This document shows, piece by piece, positions 47,763-57,900 of a stretch of DNA of 64,000 nt. The notes beneath the pieces were generated by a model. The model ran no database searches. It was not told the DNA's origin and saw only the letters and a program-made list of their open reading frames with translations. Position numbers and translations under genes: made by a program. The number at the start of each line of letters is the position of its first letter. Within the stretch, counting starts at the first letter, position 1. Where the stretch lies: the NCBI RefSeq assembly GCF_024679245.1, contig NC_090196.1, positions 6,263,361 to 6,327,360 of the forward strand, read 5' to 3'. The DNA is from Pseudorasbora parva (taxonomy: Eukaryota; Chordata; Actinopteri; Cypriniformes; Gobionidae).

Positions 47763-47839
47763 AAGACAAAAAGGACTGTGTTTAATGAATGAATATAATA
47801 TAAAAGTTTCACTTTTTGAATGGCATTAGTGAAATAAAT

Positions 47840-48600
47840 AAACTTTTTGATGATATTCTAATTTTATGACCAGCACCTGTATATCACCTGATATTCATCA
47901 CCTGTATACCAGCACCATAACATTATGACCACTTACAGGTAGTGAATAACACTCGTGATCTCTTCATCACAGCACCTGTTAGTGGGTGGGATATGTTAGG
48001 CAGCAAGTGAACATTTTGTCCTCAATGTTGATGTGTTAGAAGCAGGAGAAATGGGCAAGCGTAAGGATTTGAACGAGTTTGACAAGGGCCAAATTGTGAC
48101 GGCTAGACGACTGGGTCAGAGCATCTCCAAAACTGCAGCTCTTGTGGGCTGTTCCCGGTCTGCAGTGGTCAGTCTTTATCAAAAGTGCTCCAAGGAAGGA
48201 ACAGTGGAGAACCGGCCACAGGGTCATGGGCGGCCAAGGCTCATTGATGCACGTGGGGAGCGAAGGCTGGCCCGTGTGGTCCGATCAAACAGACGAGCTA
48301 CTGGAGCTCAAACTGCTCCAGAAGTTAATGCTGGTTCTGATAGAAACCCCCACATCTCAATCCAATCGAGCATCTGTGTGATGTGCTGAACAAACAAGTC
48401 CGACCCATGGAGGCCCCACCTCACAATTTACAGGACTTAAAGGATCTGCTGCTAACATCTTGGTGCCAGATACCACAGCACACCTTCAGGGGTCTAGTGG
48501 AGTCCATGCCTTGACGGGCCAGGGCTGTTTTGCAAAAGGGGGTCCAACACAATATTAGGATGTCCATCATGATGTTATTTTTGATCAGTGCTATAACTAG
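47840..48600 (+). pseudogene. internally deleted Tc1-like element
   Basis: ATG 48051 opens [20 protein letters not shown], then [20 protein letters not shown] and [15 protein letters not shown], the paired-type HTH of a Tc1 transposase. After [13 protein letters not shown] the sequence jumps to the C-terminal end (ISIQSSI, later shifted frames). The catalytic domain is deleted. Terminal-like TATGACCAGCACCTG (47867) and TTGATCAGTGCTATAA (48581) are poor inverted repeats. Confidence 0.8.
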
Positions 48601-49167
48601 AAATATAATTTATATTGACTACTGAATACTGTTATTATCAATATAATAAATAATAAAATATATAATTACAAAATAAAATTGATCAACAATATTTACATCA
48701 ATTAGATTATGGTGTTTAGAAATGAAGAACATTTTTTATTTAAATACACATTTGACACAAATATAACATTGGGTTCTATTACTATTGAATATTAATATTA
48801 AAAAACGTTAAATAGCACAGTTACAAAATATGAATATGTTTAGAAATATATATTGTTAATTTCATAAACTGCTGATCACGTGTGGTGTGGTCACGTTGCA
48901 TCTGTTACTTTTCTCAGCGATGATTGCAATGAACTTATCAGGATCGTTTGTGGTTACCATCATGTATACATATCTATGGTTACAGTAAAAAACAATATAC
49001 AGCACTCAGTTGTTTATTCCCATTTGCTTATCAAATAAATGAAATAAAAATCCTTTAGAAGCTATTTTAACGATGTCACTCTTAAGCGTTTAAATACTGA
49101 TCAGAATAAGTGGCATTTGAATGCGTTTCAAACGCGCGTTTATCAGTCGTCAGCACCCCCTGGAGGG
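48601..49167. other. AT-rich intergenic DNA
   Basis: Nothing coding or repetitive was recognised between the deleted Tc1 and the 5.5-kb element. Confidence 0.6.
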
Positions 49168-49776
49168 GGGACTGTCGGTACACGATCCGTTCCACCTGCA
49201 CGATCCGTTCTACGCATGCGTAGTAGACTCTTTAGAAAATGCGCATGCGCAAATGAAAATACTGTTTTGCAACTATTTACGACACTGCACGATCTGTTCC
49301 ACGCATGCGCATATTTATACCACGAGACTTTCATTCACTCACAGCAAAAGAAAAGAGAAGCGTCTGGCTGCAGACTATGGGCGATTTTTTTTTTTTAATG
49401 TTTATTATTATTGTTGTTAATTACAAAGTATGACTATGGGCGAGTGGAGCATGTATGAGTATGAGCTCGGTGGGAGGGTTTGGGGTCAAATCATTGAAAA
49501 TCATAAAATCATTGGCCAGAGGTTACCATCTTGTCATCATGTGCCTTGGAGATATTGGCTGATTGGACTGCTGTCAAGTTTAATACCACTGCCCCCCGCA
49601 AATCATCCACTCAGCAACAACTCGGCAACAAAGTAAGCCTATTTCCAGAGGTGAGTAACTTTTTATTTTTGCACAAACTGTTTAAATATTATAACTAACT
49701 TCACGACTAAAAAAGAAATCTAATAAAAATAAAGTGATAAGGCCTAGATGACACTGACAACAGAGGTTACATTGAT

Positions 49777-50003
49777 TACATGATTTTATAAAGTTGTGAA
49801 GAAATGACAGTAGCATGTAATATTTTCTGACAGGATTTGGTGTCAGAGAAGGGTTTCTGACAGAAATTTGTTTTTTTAAAGTAATTGTTCACCTTATTTC
49901 ATATTGCATACATGATTTTTATAAAGTTGTGAAGAAATGACAGTAGCATGTAATATTTTCTGACAGGATTTGGTGTCAGAGAAGGGTTTCTGACAGAAAA
50001 AAA
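49777..50003 (+). repeat. 133-bp period tandem duplication
   Basis: The block TACATGATTTTATAAAGTTG to GAGAAGGGTTTCTGACAG occurs twice with nearly no differences, 133 bp apart, inside the 5.5-kb element just before the candidate exon at 50020. Confidence 0.8.
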
Positions 50004-50019
50004 ATATTTTTTCTTATAG

Positions 50020-50156
50020 AATGAAAATGGAGTTCAGAGGAAAAACAGAGAAGTTTGCCCTTTACGATGCCGTTCAGCGATATTTGGTTTACGGGCTAGT
50101 GGATGCGGCGTTGAAGAAGAAGGTCTCACGCATGGCTAAAAATTTTGCTATAAGAG
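50020..50156 (+). CDS. candidate upstream exon of the element-borne gene
   Basis: The acceptor TTTTTTCTTATAG precedes 50020 and the donor GTAAGT follows 50156. The open frame begins one base in with ATG and contains KTEKFALYDAVQRYLVYGLV and DAALKKKVSRMAKNFAIR, a basic helical segment. It joins in frame to the possible exon 49430-49632 (ATG 49430, donor GTAAGC). Its exit phase (1) does not match the next exon, so an exon is missing or the frame is damaged. Function unknown. Confidence 0.4.
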
Positions 50157-50373
50157 GTAAGTGAGTGGAGACGGGTAGCAGCAGCTAGGAGTAATGGGCG
50201 GAATAGTAATTTTAGGAATATCTATTTTAAAGTCAGTCCAAAATGAAATAGAAAAAGGGCAATACAAAAAATAAATGTTTAATATCTTCAAGTGATGTGT
50301 TACAAAAAGTGCATTCATTTTGTAAAAACATTGTTTGTCTATCACAGAAAGTCATTATTTTTCTCTTTAACAG

Positions 50374-53300
50374 TATGCCCTCTGCATCTGTACTGGTGCC
50401 ATGTTTCACTTTTTGGATGTAAGTTGTAGTTCATGTAATGTATGTTTCCAAGAATGTTAAAAAACAAACAATGCAAGACTCCAATATTACATGTATATTA
50501 CAGACTGACATACCATCTATTCGGAAGTGGTGGTGTCTCCAGATCCTGGAGAAATTCTCGATCGCAAGGTAGGACACATTTCAAGCACTAAAACATTGCT
50601 TGCAATGTCTGCTTTACAATTGTGCTGCATTAACAGTACCATACTTTTAAATAGGCATGGGCAGAACTTAGGGCAGCGCTTTGCCTTCTGGACAGAGGAG
50701 GCAGAACAACTGATGGCAGGCACCCTACCACCTATTTACAGCCTTTATCGACCCCAAATAGTCAAGGTATGGCCAAACTAACCAGACAACCATTTCCACG
50801 TATGCATTCTATATAGGTAGGTCTCCAAAAATTAGAATATTTTGGAAAAGTGTGTGAATTACTGAATTAAATGTAAAACTTGAAACGGATACATTATATA
50901 GATGTATACAACATGCTACATCATGTGATATATTCAAAAATAGAAGATCGTAACAAACAGTCAAATGGATTTATAATTTAATTAAATTACTTATTTAATA
51001 ACCAAATATAACCTGTAATACAACACGAACCCCGCCTCAGATCTGTTATTCAGAATGTGTGGACGCACATCCAAGAACAACGTGCTGAAGCGTCACCTCA
51101 ACCCAATTAATTCAAAACGATTTATTAAAATATTGTTTTCATTAATGTTATGTAATGTGACAGTCCCAGTCATAGTTATTATTAGTCGTGCGTTGCTGTT
51201 TGAACTGCGCGAGCTGAAGCGGATGCGCTGAATTAACACCGGTAAGTTACACTGAATCTCTTTGTTAGCGCATTATTTAACTAAACAAAAAGCTTCCTAT
51301 ATGAGATTAATCAGATTTATATAAAGTTAACAAAATATTACAAATTATATCTGCACAAAATTTTGCGAATGCACAAGTGAACTTGAATTGAGTTGCTGAT
51401 ATTCATATTCAGAATGGGAGACGCGTACACACGCTCCTCCTAGAACGCTCTTAACACGGCACCTTAACCCAATGACTTTACAACCATTTATTAAAATAGT
51501 GTTCTCGTTTCTGGTATATAAAATGATCGTCCCAATCATAGTTATTATGCATTGCTCTGTATGCGCTAAAGCAGAAGCACTGAATGAAAACCGGTAGCCA
51601 TCACTGACTGAAGCCACTTGCTAGTGCGTTTTATTTCACTAAAAGAAACGCATCCTGATTCATCACATATATAACGTTACAAAATAAATGTAATATTTCA
51701 AATTACTTCAGCACAATCTGATGCGAATGCACAAGTGCACTTGAACTAAGTTACATGCGCGAGTCAGAATGCGTGACTCATGTTGTGCACGCGCTCTTCC
51801 TGGATCAATGCAATGAAACACACGGCAAATAAACCCAAATAATTAACAATCACAATGTTTTATTACACTAGTGTTCTCATTAATGTTGTGTAATATGACA
51901 GTCCCAATAATAGTCATTATTAGCTGTGCATTGCTGTTGGAGCTGAAGCTGATCACCACCATGCTTTAACTACCGCCTCTAACGTTAATGATTAACCAAA
52001 TGCATCCTTATGAGATAAATCAGCTATAGATAGGCCTGCACAATATAAACACAATATTACAACTTACATTTGCACAAAACAAAAGGCTGCGACTGCACAT
52101 GCAAACTTGCAGTCATGATGAAGGAGTAACTCCAGCTGTAAAATGGTCCCAAATAGAACTGGGGCACGCTCGCATCATTTTTCCTCCTGTTTTGCGGTTG
52201 AGCAGCACGCACGCGCATGACCCTGCTTAATCGATGATCGATAAGTCTTATCGATCAAATGTCTTATCGACAATTAATTGATCATCGATTAATCGTTGAC
52301 ATCCCTAATGTACACCAATAATGCGCTTTTTTCCAATGATCAGAGTAAGGAGTTAATCGCAGTAAAATGTTTACATGACTGGAGCAAACCTCTTCACTCC
52401 TACATGCAGTTTTTATTTTCGTATTATTTACACATAGCCCAATGCAGAACACAAATGATGAACTAATATACTGTCCACTGTTTTAATTTACGGACGTTAA
52501 ATAATAAATAGGTTCTTATGGACGTATTTTGTTATTCTGTGCTGTGATGAAGACAGAAATATTATGTCGGTGACTGTAACAGTTTTATACACTACTGTCA
52601 CGTTATCTGAGCTGTTTCTGGATAAAGGCAGACTGCTGCCGATTAATTGACAGTGAGTCGTGTTGACAGAGTTCAGGGAAAACTTCCTAATTTCTGTAAT
52701 TAAATTTTTGTTTATTTTTGGTTGTATGTGCTATTCTAATTTTGTGAGATACTGAATTTGGGGTTTTCTTTAGATATAAGCTGTAGTAATCAAAATGAAC
52801 ATGCATAATATAAATATTTCGCATAGTGTCTAATGAATTTACATAACGTATGAGATTCACGTTGTAAATTTGAATTATTGAAACTTCCACAATATTCAAA
52901 TTTTGTGAGACCTACCTGTATTTACTTTGTGCATGTTATGGTTTATTTGAGCTAGCAGATGCTTTTGTCCAAAGTGGCTTACAAATAAAAACAGTACAAA
53001 GGTTCGCAATTAATAGCCTAATGAAAATACAATATAAAAGCATAAAAAACCATAACTAATAATAACTATTTAATTTATGCTGAAAATATGTCTTAAGGCC
53101 CCTTTTGAAAGACCCAAAACATCTTATGTTGTATTAATGGTATTTTACTTTGTCATAGGAGGAACAAGTAGAAGTGGAGGAGCTGCCCCTCACATTGAAA
53201 CATATGTACCAGGCAGAATACATTGTGAGGAACAGTGTTGGGCTTTTCACTGGCCAGGTGCAAGAACCAAAATACATGTCCATGGATCATGATGAACGAA

Positions 53301-53473
53301 GGAAAGCATGGAGGGAGCTGGAGTTGATGAACTGTGATGCCATGGAGCCTTTTACGTTTATTTTTGAAAACCTCCAGGACATGGAAACATTCATGATAAT
53401 TTGCAAAGACACCCTCAACCTGAGAGTAAATGCTGGAGTTGGGGTGCACAGTCACCCATATACATTTTGTTAG
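50374..53473 (+). CDS. unrecognised four-exon reading frame inside the 5.5-kb element
   Basis: Four segments with AG/GT borders join in frame: 50374-50418 (phase 0 to 0), 50504-50568 (0 to 2), 50655-50766 (2 to 0) and 53159-53473 (stop TAG). Together they encode 178 residues. Stretches include SIRKWWCLQILEKFSIARHG, FWTEEAEQLM, PPIYSLYRPQ, EELPLTLKHMYQAEYIVRNS and DERRKAWRELELMNC. The product is acidic and probably alpha-helical, with no signal peptide or clear membrane segment. I recognise no domain and see no DDE triad. The last intron (2.4 kb) is long because a transposon is nested in it. An AATAAA at 53605-53610 lies 132 bases after the stop. The N-terminus is unresolved: candidate upstream exons are 49430-49632 and 50020-50156, which join each other in frame but leave the wrong phase for 50374. 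Confidence 0.5.
50814..52918. mobile_element. TA-flanked Tc1/mariner-like element nested in the 5.5-kb transposon
   Basis: The left end TAGGTAGGTCTCCAAAAATT and the right end (reverse complement CAGGTAGGTCTCACAAAATT) form imperfect TIRs flanked by TA on both sides. The inner ATTAGAATATTTTG wording resembles fish mariner termini. No transposase is visible. Inside are diverged tandem repeats and the right end of a hAT-like element (ATCGTTGACATCCCTA, ending 52307). Confidence 0.7.
51055..52100. repeat. about three diverged tandem units of ~360 bp
   Basis: Recurring landmarks include GCGAATGCACAAGTGAACTT (51364), GCGAATGCACAAGTGCACTT (51722) and a weaker GCGACTGCACATGCAAACTT (52086), and TTTATTAAAATA followed by GTCCCAGTCATAGTTATTATT-type blocks near 51120, 51490 and 51860. 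Spacing is about 358-369 bp. The units are substantially diverged. Confidence 0.65.
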
Positions 53474-53503
53474 TGTGGGTGTATCTGGGTGACTGTGCAC
53501 CCC
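53441..53503. other. perfect 18-bp stem inverted repeat
   Basis: Bases 53441-53458 (GGGGTGCACAGTCACCCA) are the exact reverse complement of 53486-53503, separated by 27 bases. The stem overlaps the last codons and stop (53471-53473) of the reading frame and the start of its 3' UTR, so in RNA it would form a strong hairpin about 100 bases before the poly(A) signal. Confidence 0.85.
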
Positions 53504-53552
53504 ACACTCTGCGTGAGAGGGAGAGAGTGTGTGTGGGAGACGGAGGGAGAGA

Positions 53553-53558
<6 letters not shown>

Positions 53559-53591
<33 letters not shown>
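53559..53591 (+). repeat. (GT)n microsatellite
   Basis: An uninterrupted GT dinucleotide run in the 3' UTR-like region of the element-borne gene. Confidence 0.9.
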
Positions 53592-53593
<2 letters not shown>

Positions 53594-54661
53594 TTGTACT
53601 CATAAATAAAACTTCTGTGTGAACAAATGCTTCTTTCAAGTCATTTACACATAGCAGTCAACATCAAACATTGAAAATAATTTTACACAAGTCATTATAG
53701 AAGTATTATTGACATTATGCAAGAGCTGCATTGGTCTGCCATTGTCTGTGATGTTTGTTTGCTGTAATATTTACCAGTAAAGAGTAGGTTATAGCAACTT
53801 AATTAATTCATAAAACAACAATATTATTATTGTTTTCATTTTAATTTAGTTTCTATTAAATTTCCCACAAATTCTACAGTACAACAGTGATATATTTCTC
53901 AAGTAAAACCGAACTTTCATTTTGACGAGTTGCCGTGAATATACCTTTTAGTTTCTGCGTGTTTATGATATGAAGGTGGTTTTTCTCAAATGAAACGGTG
54001 AAACGCAGATGAAGTGACTCTCAGAGTGGCTCTGGAGATGACGGACATGCGTTTATGTCCTCGTATGAGATGGAATCACACGACTGTCAAGCTCAATTCT
54101 TTGTAGGCCTATGGGTTTGAGGTAAACTGCGGATCAGCGCCATTCATACCCACACACACAGGAGTCAGGAGGACACTCAGGATTCGTAGCATAAATAGTT
54201 TTTTTTGCTGTTTAATATTCACATAAACTAGTCTATATCACCAGATGCGGTAGGGTATTATGTCCCTTGTCTTCTGTAAACAACATTGAAGGGATTATTT
54301 TCCTCATTTAGATTATATAGATAGCCTATATAGATCCATACTAATACAAAATTACTCAATTTAAAGGTTAACTATTAGCAGATATTAATTTTAAAAAACG
54401 GCACAAACCGTCTTTGACGGTTGATCATACGTTCATGTAACGACTCACGTCCTTTGCTATTTATTTTGTGTTACATTTAAAAGCATCAAAATAGACATGC
54501 TGTTAAATGTAACACAAATATGACGCAAATTGTGCCGCCTTGCCGTCAAGTGTTTCATTTGTACCGATAGTGTAGGAAAACCGTGACGTTTTCTACTACG
54601 TAATTATGCGCATGCGTAGAACGGATCGTGCAGGTGGAACGGATCGTGTACCGACAGGGAC

Positions 54662-54953
54662 AACGCTCTGCCTCTCTGCCTCATAGGAAACTGCCTTAAT
54701 GGCCCCGCCCCTTCGCGATCACGTGACACAAACAGACCTCTATCTGGCAATGTACGTCACGCTGACACACTTCATGACAGCAGAGGTTATATCACACTGA
54801 TCAACACTAAACTTCATCCAACATCGTTAATGAGAGCAGCGGACACTGACACTGGCATGAAACCTCCGAGAGCTTTTATTCCGCTCAGATCCTGGTGTTA
54901 GATCCGCTCAGTGAGAGAGACTGTATCGGTTTGAGAGGAAACCCAGAGCTCGT
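54662..54953 (+). promoter_or_regulatory. clpx: clpx promoter and non-coding exon 1
   Basis: This is a TATA-less, CpG-rich stretch with a GC box (CCCCGCCCC, 54703-54711) and a palindromic E-box TCACGTGA (54719-54726, the USF/MITF-TFE type). The 5' UTR exon ends at 54953 before donor GTAAGTA; its start cannot be fixed, probably between 54760 and 54860. The right end of the 5.5-kb transposon, with an NRF-1-like motif, lies immediately upstream. Confidence 0.6.
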
Positions 54954-57900
54954 GTAAGTATGTCCGCCGTCATTCACAGCAGCGCGTGCGGAGTTCAGTC
55001 GCGTCACTATAACTGTCGCTCTGAACTTTATATCAGTTTCAGGCCTTGGCATAATTATTACTAATGATGTCTGGCAGCACTTTCACACTACTTTATTTGT
55101 ATTTGTGCCCGCATATAAGTAATACTTTTATTTTTCCTCTTCAGATCTGCTCTTAAATATGTCCTGTTCATGCAGACCTGCAGCGAGGGTGATTATAAAG
55201 TCCGTTCATAAAGGTGAGTGAGCCATCAAAACATCAAAACATAAAATATACCAATAAATAATATCTGTTACGTCATTTACATCATTGGCTCTGAAGCCTG
55301 CCTAACAGTTTTTAGCTCCCAGAATAGTTTTGCTTTTGTTATTGACAACCAGAACGTTTGAAAAAACATCTGCGCTACGTTTTGGGAACGTCATTATTTT
55401 ATGGTTGTAGAACAAAAAAACAAAAAAATGACCTTTTTTATGAACTCGCTGTGTTTACTGGGACATAGGTTATGTCAGACCCAGCCTACCTAGCTAGCAT
55501 TTTTGCTAACATAAAATAGACAGACATGTAAACATGTAATTTAATTTCGTTTTAGGGACATTTTACTTTTGAAGATTTGTTTTAACTTCCAAACTCTCGA
55601 TTTAAAGTGTTTGGGTGTTGCAATAATGTTTGTAATCATTGTAGCAATGTTAATGTAAAGCATTTTTTCCCTGTTTTCCTGCTGAAGTGCATTCATGATT
55701 GGCTCTGAATCCTGACTAATATATTTTAGTTCTCAGAATTGTTTTTATTGACCACCTGAAAAAAAAAAACGCTTGTGCAACATTCCGGGAACGTTATTTT
55801 ATGGTTGTAAAATAAAGCCAAATACAATTGTTTAGGAACTTTCTGTGTTTACTGGGACACAGGTTATGTCAAACCAGTGAGCTGCCTTCCTAGCTAGCAT
55901 TTTTGCTAACAGAAAATAAGACAGTTTCATATATGAGTCAAAGTATTTTTAAACATCATGTAAACAAAACGTTTTAAGAACATTTTATTTATTTTTTGTA
56001 AAATTCAAACTCACGATTTAATGTGCGTTATTGGCATGCTCGAAATCTGCCTATAGCCAAGTTTCCATCCGCTTTTTGTGCTGTTTTGTTATCAACAAAG
56101 TGAATATGCGTAAAAAAACATTGCACAATCTGATGGCTCAGGCCTGTTTCCGTCCAATTGGACTTCTACAGATGAAATGGCCTGCGTAGTGATGTCTACC
56201 CTAAAAAAAACTTTGTTGCGTAAGTTTTTGTTGTATCGCTGCACTCGTCGTTTCCAAATTATATTGCAATTTCGCCTATATCGCAAATTATACTGTATTT
56301 TGCATCCAAATATTTGTAAAATGCAGAGAGTGATGAGACGTGATGTTTAAATTCACCACTTTACTGCTTACTATTAGTGATCGACCGATATTGATTTTTT
56401 TAATTATAACCGATACCGATTATTTGCATGTTTATGTGCCGATAACCAATATATATAGAACCGATATTTACTTGTTGTGTTATTTCTGTTTTTTTACAAT
56501 TACAGCAACAGCACTGAACTGAGCTTTTTAAACACTGTAATTTTTGCAGTTTCACTCACTTACATACAGAACAAAAGACATTTACATCAATAAATGTTAC
56601 AGTGCAAAGTCTTTTTAACATTAATGCTGTTTTACCTTTTTATTTATAAATACAGCCATATTAACAACAGGCAAAATACACTTATAAAGTCTAATGTTTT
56701 CAAATGGAGAACATAAATGAGAGTCGAGTATATTAACTCCCCATAACTATATGAGCATAAATATAAGCATTCATTTTAAACTACAGTTTTAAAAGGTTTA
56801 TGTGTTTAATAGACTAAAGAGTGAATATTCTCTGGAATATGCAAACATTGTAAAAGCTGATGTATTCGCGGGTTTGTTTATTTTTCTTAAAGAGTCAATC
56901 TCATCTAGTACGGTATCAAAATGAATGTTTGTGTCAGTCTATGAAATGCTAATGAGCGCTGTTTTCATCTCTGCTTTTAACTTACGCGTGGTATAGGCCT
57001 AATAATTAACTTTCACGGAGCTGTAATTAATTCAATATTTATTATAAAATAACGAATTGTTATATCATGTTAAATGTCATATAGCAGACGTTAATATAAT
57101 TTAAGGAGTTTTAAACGAGTCGGTCTTGTTTACATACGGTGACTAGCCTATATTCTGGAACAACAACTCGGTGAGAGAACGGCTGAATGCGACTGAGAAT
57201 AAACACAGAGAGAGAAATAAGTTTGGCGCTTTTATTTGCAACATCCTCTCATTCATGGCTGTTTTATTTCATTCATGTGAAGTTGCAACTTAATTGTGAC
57301 TTGATGACGGATTACCTGACTGACTCCGTCAGTGAGATCCTCTCCGACGCCAAGTTTTCAAATCTTAGCGTCAGACGCAGTCCTTTAATGGCACGCTTGT
57401 ATGTAATTCTCAAAACGTCGACAAGATGGCGCCATTTATTCGGAAAATCCGATATTACAAAACCGATACCCGATTATGGGAAAATGCTTAAATATCGGGA
57501 AAAATATCGGGAATCCATTATATCGGTCGATCACTACACCAATTGAGGAAACCAGAAGAATTGTGGGACATCTGGTCTGACAGGACTGCATGTCTTCATG
57601 TGAAGAAGCACGTGGGTTTGGACACAGGGATGCTCATTTGTCCTGTAGTCAAAATTTTAGGATCAGTAAAAAAGTGGGTACAGTAAAACGTTAAGTTGTA
57701 TAGCAGCAGTCTTCTGCGGCGGTTTGATGTCTTTAGATCATTCAGATAATAAACAGATATTGGTTCTGGTTTGAGAGCTCAGTCACATTAAACCTCGGCT
57801 CTTCTTTCTATTTTTTAATTTTTTTTTAATTTATTTATTTAAGAAACAGGGACAGCGTACAATAAACATTAACCTCAAAGGGAGAGATGCATAGTACCAG

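Larger units (their letters stand above)
49173..54656 (+). mobile_element. 5.48-kb DNA transposon, perfect 48-bp TIRs, unclassified
   Basis: The first 48 bases (49173-49220) and last 48 bases (54609-54656) are exact reverse complements, starting TGTCGGTACACGATCC. The five bases GGGAC flank both ends (49168-49172, 54657-54661), so this is a real insertion with a 5-bp target duplication (or GGA if the ends are CTGTCGG/CCGACAG). CACGATCYGTTC motifs recur inside the left end (49180, 49200 and 49286). The interior has a spliced + strand reading frame ending 53473 and an AATAAA at 53605. A TA-flanked element is nested in one of its introns. The perfect TIRs indicate a young insertion. TG..CA ends with a 5-bp duplication fit Ginger-like or another rare superfamily, but no known transposase core was seen. 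Confidence 0.85.

Noticed and set aside
49117..49420. ORFs of 93 and 99 aa over the left end of the 5.5-kb element
   Set aside because: They cross the insertion junction and the terminal repeat, so they cannot predate the insertion and show no protein-like conservation.
57187..57546. 119-aa ORF
   Set aside because: It reads through the terminal inverted repeat of a hAT MITE and beyond the element border.
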